Part shown: in pieces, positions 7,803-15,838 of the stretch | Layout: each line of letters begins with the position of its first letter | Numbering within the stretch: the first letter of the stretch is position 1 | Origin: Parabacteroides sp. | Lineage (GTDB): Bacteria; Bacteroidota; Bacteroidia; Bacteroidales; Tannerellaceae | Length of the DNA stretch: 32,671 nucleotides | Assembly: GCA_018054455.1 (NCBI GenBank) | Contig: JAGPJL010000008.1 | Coordinates: forward strand, 10,187-42,857 | Reading direction: 5' to 3' | Made by a program: the position numbers and the translations under genes | The notes under the pieces: generated by a model | Told to the model about the DNA's origin: nothing | Database searches by the model: none | Seen by the model: the letters and a program-made list of their open reading frames with translations, nothing else

Positions 7803-10007
7803 ATGAAAAGATTAAAAGTGACAATGGCTCTCCTGGCCGCATTTATTATGCTTCACGGCGGCATACAGGGGCAAAACATCAACAAAGAAAATCCGCAGAT
7901 GGAAAAGCGTATTCAGAAACTCATCAGCAAGATGACACTAAAGGAAAAGACCGGCTTGCTGCACGGAAATTCCAAGTTTTTTGTATCGGGAGTAGCCCGG
8001 TTGGGCATTCCTGAATGGAGTCTTTCGGACGGTCCTCACGGTGTTCGTGCCGAAATCAACCGTCACGACTGGGGCTATTCTAACTGGACGACCGACTCGG
8101 CTACTTATTTCCCGACGGGTACTGCTTTTGCCGCTGCCTGGAATCCCGATCTGGCTCGCCTGCGTGGTGAGGTTTTGGGAGAAGAAGCTCGTTTCCGTAA
8201 GAAGGATGTACTTTTGGGACCGGGTGTTAATATTATCCGCAGTCCGCTTGGCGGCCGGAACTTCGAATACATGAGCGAAGACCCGTTCTTAAACGCCCGT
8301 CTTGCTGTGCCGTATATTCAAGGACTGCAGTCGCGCGATGTGGCAGCCAGTGTTAAGCATTACCTGGCCAATAACCAGGAGACAAACCGTACCACGGTAG
8401 ATGTGCTGATGAGCGAACGTGCGCTTCGCGAAATTTATCTTCCCGCCTTTAAAGCGGCTATCGAAGAAGGAGGCAGCTACACGATTATGAATGCCTACAA
8501 CAAGTTCAGAGGTGACTGGTGTTCGGAGAATACATACGTGAACCGTACGCTGCTCCGTGATGAGATGGGATTCAAAGGGGTAACAATGACCGACTGGGGG
8601 GGCTCTCACAGTACAGTAAAGGCTGCTTTGGCTGGTCTCGATCTGGAGATGGGAACCATGGTGGACGATTACAACCAGTGGTTTTTTGCCGATCCGTTGA
8701 TTGCGGCTGTTAAGAGTGGTGCCGTTCCCGAAAGTATTGTGGACGAGAAGGTGGCCAATGTATTGCGTGTAATGATTCAGACCAAGGTGCTGGATCCTAA
8801 AAAGCGCTTCAACAAAGGGAGCATGAATACGCCGGAGCATCAGCAAGCCGCCTATCAGTCGGCCGTCGAATCCATTGTTCTGCTTAAGAATGAAAATAAC
8901 CTGCTTCCGCTGGATGTGGATAAGATTCAATCCATCGCTGTTTTGGGAGATAATGCCACCCGCTTGCATGCCAACGGAGGATTAAGCTCGGAAATCAAGG
9001 CGTTGTACGAAATCACACCGTTACAGGGATTGCAAAATAAGCTGGGCGACAAGCTAAAGATTAACTACGCGCAAGGATACGAAAAGCTCTCTACGTTTGT
9101 AGAAGGCTCTAACAACGGACAGAATCCCGGAAACTTTAAAGGAGGAGGCGAACTGGACGAAGCCGTTCTTAAGGAAGCCGTAGAAACAGCTCGTAAGTCG
9201 GATGTAGCTATTATCTACGCCGGATTGAATCATGATTATGATACCGAATCGTCCGACAAGCAGGGCTATGCCCTTCCCTACGGACAGGTACAGCTTATTC
9301 AGGAAGTTTGCAAGGTAAATCCACGCACCATCGTGGTAATTATAGCCGGTTCGCCGGTGGATATGGCTGCGATCGACATCTGCGCTCCTGCGGTAGTTTG
9401 GGGATGGTTTAACGGCATGGAAGCCGGAAATGCCATCACCGACGTACTTACAGGAAAGGAAACTCCTACAGGTAAGATGCCTTTCTCTGTTCCGGTATCG
9501 TTGGATCAGTCGCCCGCCCACGCATACAACAACTTCCCTGGTCACGACCTGGTGGTTCGTTACGACGAAGATATTCTGGTAGGTTACCGCTGGTTCGATA
9601 CAAAGAAGCTGCCCGTAGTATATCCTTTCGGATACGGATTGTCCTATACATCCTTCGAATTCGGTAAAATGAATACGGATAAAAACGAATACGCTGCCAA
9701 CGATTCCATACAGGTAAGCTTTACCCTGAAAAACACCGGAGCACGCAAAGGAGCCGAAGTAGCTCAGCTTTACGTAAGCGACCCTGTATGCTCGGTGATG
9801 CGCCCTGCCAAGGAACTGAAAGCATTCGAAAAGGTATTCCTTAACCCGGGAGAGACCAAAGAGGTTACCCTTAAGGTTCCTGTAAGCAGTTTTGCTTTCT
9901 GGAGCGAAGCCGGCAACAAGTTCGTTGTGGAACCAGGCGAGTTTATCCTCAGCCTTGCTACTTCAGCGCAGGACATCAAGCAAAAGGTAACTATTCAGGT
10001 TAAGTAA
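7803..10007 (+). CDS. Glycoside hydrolase family 3 (beta-glucosidase/xylosidase-like), exported
   Basis: A 734-residue GH3 enzyme that releases terminal beta-linked sugars (glucose or related) from oligosaccharides. The N-terminus is a signal peptide (MKRLKVTMALLAAFIMLHGG). The TIM-barrel domain carries LGPGVNIIRSPLGGRNFEYM, KHYLANNQETNR and the nucleophile Asp264 in TMTDWGG. The alpha/beta sandwich domain carries GLNHDYDTESSDK, where Glu482 is the likely acid/base. A C-terminal fibronectin-III-like domain covers about 640-734. Length and domain order are complete. No SusC/SusD, sulfatase or other CAZyme genes are nearby, so this is a lone glycosidase rather than part of a polysaccharide utilization locus in this window. 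Exact sugar specificity cannot be read from the sequence. Confidence 0.93.
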   Translation: MKRLKVTMALLAAFIMLHGGIQGQNINKENPQMEKRIQKLISKMTLKEKTGLLHGNSKFFVSGVARLGIPEWSLSDGPHGVRAEINRHDWGYSNWTTDSATYFPTGTAFAAAWNPDLARLRGEVLGEEARFRKKDVLLGPGVNIIRSPLGGRNFEYMSEDPFLNARLAVPYIQGLQSRDVAASVKHYLANNQETNRTTVDVLMSERALREIYLPAFKAAIEEGGSYTIMNAYNKFRGDWCSENTYVNRTLLRDEMGFKGVTMTDWGGSHSTVKAALAGLDLEMGTMVDDYNQWFFADPLIAAVKSGAVPESIVDEKVANVLRVMIQTKVLDPKKRFNKGSMNTPEHQQAAYQSAVESIVLLKNENNLLPLDVDKIQSIAVLGDNATRLHANGGLSSEIKALYEITPLQGLQNKLGDKLKINYAQGYEKLSTFVEGSNNGQNPGNFKGGGELDEAVLKEAVETARKSDVAIIYAGLNHDYDTESSDKQGYALPYGQVQLIQEVCKVNPRTIVVIIAGSPVDMAAIDICAPAVVWGWFNGMEAGNAITDVLTGKETPTGKMPFSVPVSLDQSPAHAYNNFPGHDLVVRYDEDILVGYRWFDTKKLPVVYPFGYGLSYTSFEFGKMNTDKNEYAANDSIQVSFTLKNTGARKGAEVAQLYVSDPVCSVMRPAKELKAFEKVFLNPGETKEVTLKVPVSSFAFWSEAGNKFVVEPGEFILSLATSAQDIKQKVTIQVK

Positions 10008-10034
10008 TAGCTTTAGAAAAGTAAGAATAAAAGA

Positions 10035-10077
10035 AACGGCTCCCGGCAATCTTTACAGGATTATGCCGGGAGCCGTT
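10035..10077. terminator. Bidirectional intrinsic terminator between GH3 and the creatininase-family gene
   Basis: A 14-bp perfect stem (10035-10048 aacggctcccggca with 10064-10077 tgccgggagccgtt) has a 15-nt loop. It is followed by attattttatt on the plus strand. Read on the minus strand it runs into tcttttatt. It separates two converging transcription units. Confidence 0.85.
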
Positions 10078-10097
10078 ATTATTTTATTGAGACTAAA

Positions 10098-10856
10098 TCA
10101 AAGATAAACCTCTTTACTTCCTATTTCGGTAAACAGAAGCGCCAGCTTTTCCACAACGGCTTTTGCATAACGTTCGCCCTTTTCGGCCGATGATTTACGG
10201 GGATCTCCAATACCGGTATCTGCCGAAACTTTACTCCAGTAACGGGGAACCCAGGCCACTTGTTCGTTCAATGAAGATAAGGCAAACGGTTTGGATGTTC
10301 CTTCTCCTGCCTCTTCCAGATTTACAAGCTCGGGGTGATAATACATCATAACGGAGGTTTCCTGCTCGCCGGCATGGTCGTCTTTATTTTCGAAATAACC
10401 TTGCTGAGGAACTATGCCATACCAGTTGGTGCAGGCAATAAGGAAGTCGGGGTAGTCGACAGACAAATCACGAATCATATTCTTGAAACTGTTTCCGCCG
10501 TGTCCGTTTACTATGATCATTTTCCGAATACCCTGCAAGTGCAAAGCGGCAACCACATCGCCCAAAATAGCCCGCTGTGTTTCGTAACGCGCGTGCAGAC
10601 AAAAGGGATAATCCCTCTGGCCGGGGTTCTGAGAACCGTAGGTAACCGGTGGAAGCACCATGCATCGTACACCAGACTCACGAAACGCCTTTTCGGCTGC
10701 ATCAACGGATGTGTCGTGCGACAAGATACAGTCGGTAAGATAAGGCAAATGATAATTGTGTGGCTCGGTAGCTCCCCAGGGAAGAATGGCCACATCGTAA
10801 GAAAGATCTTTTACTTTACCGTAGCAAGATACGGACAAATCAATTTCTTTATTCAT
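10098..10856 (-). CDS. Creatininase-family metal-dependent amidohydrolase
   Basis: A 252-residue protein counted from the ATG at 10856. The open frame extends three codons further to a TTG at 10865, which I consider less likely. The creatininase-fold metal ligands are seen in GATEPHNYHLPYLTD (Glu31, His33, Asp42) and NGHGGN (His119). Another acidic patch is DDHAGEQETS (about 159-168). Characterised creatininase has NGHYEN, whereas this protein has NGHGGN, as in many non-creatinine members such as MftE-like peptidases. It is therefore best treated as a hydrolase of unknown amide or lactam. It is the third gene of a unit with a YhcH-family gene 16 bp upstream and an MFS transporter. Confidence 0.85.
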   Translation of the reverse strand: MNKEIDLSVSCYGKVKDLSYDVAILPWGATEPHNYHLPYLTDCILSHDTSVDAAEKAFRESGVRCMVLPPVTYGSQNPGQRDYPFCLHARYETQRAILGDVVAALHLQGIRKMIIVNGHGGNSFKNMIRDLSVDYPDFLIACTNWYGIVPQQGYFENKDDHAGEQETSVMMYYHPELVNLEEAGEGTSKPFALSSLNEQVAWVPRYWSKVSADTGIGDPRKSSAEKGERYAKAVVEKLALLFTEIGSKEVYL

Positions 10857-10872
10857 AATTAACAAGTTTGTT

Positions 10873-11319
10873 TCATAGCTTCACCTTGGCGATCAGCTTG
10901 CGTATTTTTCCTTCTCCAATTACAGGAGCATGAGGGTCTTCCGGATACACAATCATAAATTCTCCCGGCTGAAGATGTACAAATGTACTTGGTTTATCTG
11001 AATAAAGTGCGCAATCGCCTTCTTTTTCATAAGGCTTTACTTCCTCTTTTACATCTTCTATAACTTTCCATCCAATGGTTTCGGCTCCTTCAAGCAGGAT
11101 GTGCACGTCGATATAGTCGTGGTGTACTTCAAGCACCTGCTTTTCGGCTGGTACGCACTCCGGATTCACATTGTTTATAAACAGGTTGTCGCCATCAAGC
11201 ACAATACGTCCCAACTCTGCATGGAGAAGATCGTTGCCTTTTACGTAATCGAAAAGCGTTTTAAACAGCGGGTGAAGTCCTTCCACCCTACTGCTGTTTG
11301 ATAAATTGGATACAATCAT
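10873..11319 (-). CDS. YhcH/YjgK/YiaL family (DUF386) cupin-like protein
   Basis: A 148-residue beta-sandwich protein of the YhcH/YiaL/EbgC family. Putative metal-site residues cluster in EVHHDYIDVHILLEGAE (His66, His67, His73, Glu80) and in FMIVYPEDPHAP (His130). Length is normal for the family. Relatives are usually encoded with sugar catabolism or uptake genes. E. coli YhcH lies in the sialic acid operon, and an anomerase or mutarotase-like role is proposed for several members. Here it sits between an MFS permease and a creatininase-fold hydrolase, with gaps of 33 and 16 bp, so it probably acts on the same imported substrate. That substrate is unknown. Confidence 0.87.
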   Translation of the reverse strand: MIVSNLSNSSRVEGLHPLFKTLFDYVKGNDLLHAELGRIVLDGDNLFINNVNPECVPAEKQVLEVHHDYIDVHILLEGAETIGWKVIEDVKEEVKPYEKEGDCALYSDKPSTFVHLQPGEFMIVYPEDPHAPVIGEGKIRKLIAKVKL

Positions 11320-11352
11320 TTTTGTTGCTATGATTAAAAGTTACATGCTAAG

Positions 11353-12594
11353 CTATTCCAACATATTGTCGGTCTTTGGGCGCAAAAAGAACAACTGAGC
11401 GGCCAAAGCAACGAAGACAATACCGGCCAGCATGGCAAATCCGGCACCCAGGTTGCCTCCGTCTGCCCATCTGCCCAGCAAATCAGTAATAAATGCGCCG
11501 GCAAACACGCCAACCATATTCATCACGCCATAGGCAGTGGCCCGGTTCTTGGACGATACAAATTGACAAAGAATAGGCATATTGTTGGCATCGAACAGAC
11601 CGTAACCAATCCCGAAGCAGAGCGCGGCTCCTACTACGCTTATCAATCCGCTTCCATAACCCAGCAAAAGCAGCGAAGGGATAGTCATTCCTAATCCGAT
11701 GGCTCCGGTGTAAACGCGTCCGCGTATATTCTTTTGCACCCATTTGTCGGAAAGGATACCTCCTGCTATTACCCCAATAAAGGATGATAAGGCAATGGTG
11801 ATGGTAGCTATAGGCCCAGCCTGAGACATAGGAATGTTCAAACTATCGGCAAAAAGCGTTGGTAACCAGTTCTTGGTTGCCCATCCCGGTAGACTTGGTG
11901 CGGCAAAGTAAAGTAAGATAATCCAGAAAGAGAGGTTGCTGAACAGCATGCCCAGACCTTTGAACAATGATTTTTTCTCCTTGGGTACAGTAGCCGATCC
12001 TTTTGGATGTTCGGCAAAAGAGCTTTTCTTATCCTTCAGAAAAAGCATTAACAGGAAGGCGTAGACAATACCAATGATACCAAACCAATGAAAGGTAGTA
12101 TTCCAGGTGAAGGCGGCAGCAACGGTTGCGCCAAATCCGCCGATAGCTTGTCCTGTATATAAGCCGGTCATATGAATACCAACTGCCAGAGAACGTGATT
12201 TTCCGGTGTGATAGTCTGCAATTAAAGAGAGTCCGGCTGGAATATAGAGTGCTTCGCTTACCCCCATAAGGGCTCTCAGCCAGTAAATCTGCTGGAATGT
12301 TTCGGCCTCGCCCATGAGCGAAGTAACCGCAGACCATACGAACAAGCTTCCCACAATTAACCATTTTCGATTCATGCGATCGGCAATGATTCCCGAAATC
12401 GGACTCATTAATCCGTAGATCCAAAGGAACACGGCCATCAATCTGCCAAAGTTTGTGGCTGATTCCAATTCCACGATATCGATCTGCATGGCAGATTTCA
12501 TTGTAGATAACATTTGTCTATCCATGTAATTTAGCAGTGCAACGCCCCAAAGCATCGCAACGACAAGCCATGGATAAATGTTTTTGTTTTTCAT
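11353..12594 (-). CDS. MFS transporter, anion:cation symporter (hexuronate/sialate-like) type
   Basis: A 413-residue permease with 12 predicted helices. The first helix ends in LLNYMDRQMLS, the NYxDR-type motif of the anion:cation symporter group (ExuT/GudP/NanT-like). A loop with ADRMNRKWLIVGS follows helix 2, the usual MFS motif A position. The central cytoplasmic loop (about 190-215) is Lys/Ser-rich. It probably imports a small acidic sugar or related organic anion by symport. It is first in a three-gene minus-strand unit with YhcH-family and creatininase-family genes and has a TAAATTTG element 28 bp upstream. No lyase, kinase or epimerase that would name the substrate is nearby. Confidence 0.88.
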   Translation of the reverse strand: MKNKNIYPWLVVAMLWGVALLNYMDRQMLSTMKSAMQIDIVELESATNFGRLMAVFLWIYGLMSPISGIIADRMNRKWLIVGSLFVWSAVTSLMGEAETFQQIYWLRALMGVSEALYIPAGLSLIADYHTGKSRSLAVGIHMTGLYTGQAIGGFGATVAAAFTWNTTFHWFGIIGIVYAFLLMLFLKDKKSSFAEHPKGSATVPKEKKSLFKGLGMLFSNLSFWIILLYFAAPSLPGWATKNWLPTLFADSLNIPMSQAGPIATITIALSSFIGVIAGGILSDKWVQKNIRGRVYTGAIGLGMTIPSLLLLGYGSGLISVVGAALCFGIGYGLFDANNMPILCQFVSSKNRATAYGVMNMVGVFAGAFITDLLGRWADGGNLGAGFAMLAGIVFVALAAQLFFLRPKTDNMLE

Positions 12595-12817
12595 AACACC
12601 TTGTTTTATAATTAGAAGTCACAAATTTATAAATTATTTCTTATTAAAGAAGCAATGTAAATAAAATATTTTATTAATATTGCTGTAGTTTATAATAATA
12701 GTCTTTTAACGACTTATAAAACGAGCTATTGTAGATAGGGATGTGGTAATAATAGATTACTCTTTTTCCTTATAGGATTGATATCCTTCACCATTGAGGA
12801 GTTTCCTGGCAGGAATA
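12595..12817. other. AT-rich intergenic region between the AlkD-like gene and the MFS cassette
   Basis: 223 bp with no supportable gene. It should hold the end of the dehydrogenase/AlkD-like transcript and the promoter of the MFS gene (12622-12629). I see no strong terminator hairpin, only short weak inverted repeats such as ttcctgccaggaa at 12803-12815. Confidence 0.5.
12622..12629 (-). promoter_or_regulatory. Putative -7 element for the MFS/YhcH/creatininase unit
   Basis: TAAATTTG on the minus strand matches TAnnTTTG and lies 28 bp before the MFS ATG. A TTG at 12653-12655 lies 23 bp upstream, slightly long for the -33 spacing. Confidence 0.5.
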
Positions 12818-13534
12818 TCACTTATTTTTGATTTGCTTCACGGATAAAAACGCCTTTCTTTCTGCTTCCGGATAGTGCTCGATGGCATATCTTAATGCCG
12901 TACGTGGCATCCGGCTGGCATTGCGTTCAAGAAAATCGGTAAGAGAGGCCCGGTCTTTCTTTCCTACTTCGCGCAGCATCCATCCTACAGCTTTATGCAT
13001 AAGATCGTGTTCATGAATCAATAATTTTTCGGCAAGTGCGAAGGTATCCATAAATTCTCCTTTGCGAATAAATGCTATGGTTGAAACAACGGCGATACGT
13101 TGAGACCAAAGGTGATTGCTTTCGGCTAATTCATACAGACGGGAACAATCTTTGCCGAGCAGGAAACTTCCCACTATGTACGGACAGCTAATGTCTACCA
13201 GATCCCAGTTATTAATCTGGCTGGTATGATTCAGATAGAAAGTATATATGGCAGCTCTTTCGGATTCGGAAGCCTTCTTAAATTGCTCGACAAGTATAAG
13301 TAGAGCGCAAAGACGAGCTTCATGATACTCGCTTTGGATCAGTATTTCCAGTTCGGAAAGAGGTGTTTGCTTGTTGGATTTGGCAATACTCCGGGTATGA
13401 GGAACCACTAAGCCGAGAAAAACATCGCCTTCGGCATACTGACCCTTTCCGGTTTTAAAAAATCCCTGCAGGAACATAGCCTTTTCCGGATTGGCTACTG
13501 ACAGGAGTTCCTGCAGAATAAAAGAGGCTGTCAT
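12818..13534 (-). CDS. DNA alkylation repair enzyme, AlkD-like HEAT-repeat glycosylase
   Basis: A 238-residue all-helical protein of the AlkC/AlkD superfamily, which removes bulky or positively charged N-alkylated bases from DNA. AlkD hallmarks are present: the INNWDLVD motif (Trp and catalytic-type Asp), LWSQRIAVVSTI, HKAVGWMLREVGKKD, and the C-terminal MPRTALRYAIEHYP. Length is normal for AlkD (about 230-240). It overlaps the preceding dehydrogenase gene by 4 bp (ATGA-type at 13531-13534), so the two are translationally coupled. The functional reason for pairing with a dehydrogenase is unclear. Confidence 0.9.
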   Translation of the reverse strand: MTASFILQELLSVANPEKAMFLQGFFKTGKGQYAEGDVFLGLVVPHTRSIAKSNKQTPLSELEILIQSEYHEARLCALLILVEQFKKASESERAAIYTFYLNHTSQINNWDLVDISCPYIVGSFLLGKDCSRLYELAESNHLWSQRIAVVSTIAFIRKGEFMDTFALAEKLLIHEHDLMHKAVGWMLREVGKKDRASLTDFLERNASRMPRTALRYAIEHYPEAERKAFLSVKQIKNK

Positions 13535-14493
13535 GGACGGGTTACACGTGAAACGGCACGATCGCCTTCCAGAAAACCTATTACATTATTGGCGACCGCG
13601 CGCGCCATGGCTATGCGGGCATCCATGGTTTGTGTTCCGATATGAGGCGTAAGAACCACATTATCCAGTTCAAGTAATTCGGGAAGCGGGTAATCTCCAA
13701 ATTCGAATACATCCAGACCTGCTCCGTGTATAGTGCCATCTTGCAATGCCTTTACCAGAGCATGCTCGTCTACAAGCGGTCCTCTGCCCGTATTGATAAG
13801 TATGGCCGACGGTTTCATTTGTTTTAGTTCGGCTTCGCCAATAATATGATACGTTTCCTGATTGTAAGGAAGATTAAGCGATACAAAATCCGATTGCGCC
13901 AGCAGCTCTTCCATCGAAACAAAAGAAGCACCCAGCTTTGTTTCTTCTTCAATATACAGCGGACGACGGTTGTTATATATCACGTTCATACCACAAGCAC
14001 GGGCTCTTTTACAAAGGGCTTTGCCAATGCGTCCCAGCCCAATAATACCTAAGGTTTGTCCGGTTATTGATACCCCAAGATTTTCAAGCACTCCCACTTT
14101 CATGCTTTTGCCCATTGTGCGAAGCTTCCTGTCGCATTCGGTTATTCGGCGGGCTGTATCCAGCATAAGTCCTAACGCAAGATTTGCGGTTGGGGCTGTT
14201 ACCGGATCAGGCGTATTGGCAATGGTAAGGCCTTTCGACAAAGCATAGGCTACATCAATATTGTTATACCCTACGGCATAATTAGCTACGAGTTGCAGAT
14301 TGGTGGCCCGATCAATCAAAGCCTTGTCCACCGGGAAGTCAAACATGGAACAAAGCACATCGTAATCGGGAATCATTTCCGAAACTTCGTCGTAGGTAAA
14401 ATCTCTACCATCGGGAAATACTACTTCATATTTGCTTTCCAATTCAGTAAAACCTTCTCGGAACATATCGAATGTTACCAGTATCTTCTTCAT
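13531..14493 (-). CDS. D-2-hydroxyacid dehydrogenase (glyoxylate/hydroxypyruvate reductase-like)
   Basis: A 320-residue D-isomer-specific 2-hydroxyacid dehydrogenase. The Rossmann dinucleotide-binding motif is GLGRIG (152-157). Catalytic residues are Arg237 (INTGRGPLVDE), Glu264 (DVFEFGD) and His284 (TPHIGTQ). After the second beta strand the sequence is YNNRR (173-177) rather than an Asp. This resembles E. coli GhrB (NARR) and favours NADPH over NADH, which is inference. It lacks the C-terminal ACT domain of SerA, so it is not the regulated phosphoglycerate dehydrogenase. A parS-like 16-mer is embedded in its last codons (13540-13555). It is first in a two-gene unit with the AlkD-like gene and divergent from the Spm-type gene. 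Confidence 0.9.
   Translation of the reverse strand: MKKILVTFDMFREGFTELESKYEVVFPDGRDFTYDEVSEMIPDYDVLCSMFDFPVDKALIDRATNLQLVANYAVGYNNIDVAYALSKGLTIANTPDPVTAPTANLALGLMLDTARRITECDRKLRTMGKSMKVGVLENLGVSITGQTLGIIGLGRIGKALCKRARACGMNVIYNNRRPLYIEEETKLGASFVSMEELLAQSDFVSLNLPYNQETYHIIGEAELKQMKPSAILINTGRGPLVDEHALVKALQDGTIHGAGLDVFEFGDYPLPELLELDNVVLTPHIGTQTMDARIAMARAVANNVIGFLEGDRAVSRVTRP
13540..13555. promoter_or_regulatory. Candidate parS (ParB-binding) site inside the dehydrogenase gene
   Basis: ggttacacgtgaaacg contains the whole 14-bp core GTTnCACGTGAAAC of the bacterial parS consensus TGTTnCACGTGAAACA. Only the two outermost bases differ. It lies in the codons for the C-terminal VSRV residues. A closer match lies 4.7 kb away at 18247-18262. 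Confidence 0.55.
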
Positions 14494-14521
14494 ATTGTAC
14501 GTTATAATTTTTTACAGCTGC

Positions 14522-14529
14522 CAAATTTA
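14522..14529 (-). promoter_or_regulatory. Putative -7 element for the hydroxyacid dehydrogenase/AlkD-like unit
   Basis: TAAATTTG on the minus strand fits TAnnTTTG, 28 bp upstream of the ATG at 14493, in the 97-bp divergent gap. Confidence 0.5.
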
Positions 14530-14563
14530 AACAAAACAAATCCTTTATACAAAGAAGAATTAC

Positions 14564-14571
14564 TACTTTTG
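14564..14571 (+). promoter_or_regulatory. Putative -7 element for the SpmA/SpmB-type gene
   Basis: TACTTTTG fits TAnnTTTG, 19 bp upstream of the ATG at 14591. No clear TTG is found 19-21 bp upstream of it. This may drive the long plus-strand run that follows. Confidence 0.5.
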
Positions 14572-14590
14572 TGGGTTAAAAGAGATTACT

Positions 14591-15829
14591 ATGGTATTGA
14601 ACTACATCTGGATCGCCTTTTTTCTAGTTGCCTTTGTGGTAGCAATGGGCAAACTAATCTTTGGCGGCGACGTGGCTGTATTTACAGATATAATTAACGC
14701 GTCTTTCGACTCGGCCAAAACCGGTTTCGAGATTTCATTAGGATTAACCGGAATTCTTTCCCTTTGGCTTGGCATCATGAAGATTGGAGAGAAAGGAGGC
14801 GTTATCCAACGTTTCGCCAAAATGGCTGCTCCGGTATTCAGCAAGCTTTTCCCGGGTATTCCTGCCGGACACCCTGCAACAGGGGCCATATTCATGAACT
14901 TTTCGGCAAATTTGCTTGGTCTGGATAATGCGGCAACCCCCATGGGATTAAAAGCCATGCAGGAGATGCAATCTTTCAACAAGTCGAAAGATTCCGCCAG
15001 CGATGCCATGATTATGTTTTTATGTATAAATGCATCAGGACTGACGATCATTCCCATAACCATTATGATGTACCGGGCACAATTGGGTGCAGCCAATCCG
15101 TCGGATGTATTTCTGCCAATTCTGCTTGCTACGTTCATTTCCACCCTTGTGGCAATCATTGCAGTTTGTTTTAAGCAACGGATCAATATGCTGCAAAAAG
15201 AATTGGTTCTCTTCTTTGGTGGGTTAGCCCTCTTCATTGGGGGTATTATCTGGTTTTTTAGCACGCTCCAGCAGGAACAGATTTCACTCTACTCAACCGT
15301 GTTCGCCAATACGCTTTTGTTTACCATTATCTGTGGATTTATAGTTAGTGGTGTACGCAAAAAAATAAATGTCTACGATGCTTTTATCGAAGGGGCTAAA
15401 GAAGGCTTTAAAACCGCCATAACCATCATACCCTACCTTATTGCTATCCTTGTAGGCATTGGTGTATTCCGTGCTTCCGGAGCAATGAATTTTGTAATTG
15501 AAGGGGTTAAATTTGGCATAGGGTCTCTTGGTATTGACACTGAATTTGTGGGGGCTTTGCCTACCATACTAATGAAACCGCTTAGCGGAAGCGGCGCACG
15601 CGGTATGATGCTGGACGCGATGAATACTTACGGGGCTGATTCGTTTGTAGGCCGGCTTGCCTGCACTGCTCAGGGTGCTTGCGACACTACATTCTATGTG
15701 GTTGCCTTGTACTACGGAAGCGTAGGTATCCGCCACACTCGTTACACGGTGCAATGTGCGTTACTGGCAGATTTGGCTGGTGCCATTGCTGCCATTGTTC
15801 TTGCTTATTTATTCTTTTCTCATACTTAA
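14591..15829 (+). CDS. Fused SpmA/SpmB-type nucleoside-recognition (Gate) domain membrane protein
   Basis: A 412-residue inner-membrane protein that joins two domains encoded separately as spmA and spmB in spore-formers. The N-terminal half (about 1-200) carries the SpmA/Gate signature FSANLLGLDNAATPMGLKAM near 112-131. The C-terminal half (about 230-412) carries MKPLSGSGARGMMLDAM and a following helical hairpin typical of SpmB. It has roughly ten hydrophobic helices. Bacteroidales do not sporulate, so the Bacillus spore-core dehydration role cannot apply. A transport role is plausible from the Gate domain, but the substrate is unknown. The stop lies 9 bp before ybeY, suggesting co-transcription. 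Confidence 0.88.
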   Translation: MVLNYIWIAFFLVAFVVAMGKLIFGGDVAVFTDIINASFDSAKTGFEISLGLTGILSLWLGIMKIGEKGGVIQRFAKMAAPVFSKLFPGIPAGHPATGAIFMNFSANLLGLDNAATPMGLKAMQEMQSFNKSKDSASDAMIMFLCINASGLTIIPITIMMYRAQLGAANPSDVFLPILLATFISTLVAIIAVCFKQRINMLQKELVLFFGGLALFIGGIIWFFSTLQQEQISLYSTVFANTLLFTIICGFIVSGVRKKINVYDAFIEGAKEGFKTAITIIPYLIAILVGIGVFRASGAMNFVIEGVKFGIGSLGIDTEFVGALPTILMKPLSGSGARGMMLDAMNTYGADSFVGRLACTAQGACDTTFYVVALYYGSVGIRHTRYTVQCALLADLAGAIAAIVLAYLFFSHT

Positions 15830-15838
15830 TACTTAAAA

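Noticed and set aside
8289..8969. 226-codon open frame antisense to the GH3 gene
   Set aside because: Fully contained in a complete GH3 coding region, with no domain or promoter of its own.
10857..10865. Upstream extension of the creatininase-family gene by three codons
   Set aside because: It requires a TTG start. The ATG at 10856 is the simpler choice and nothing family-specific is lost.
14591..15829. Evidence for sporulation from the Spm-type gene
   Set aside because: Spm-like Gate proteins are widespread in non-sporulating bacteria and no other sporulation gene is present.
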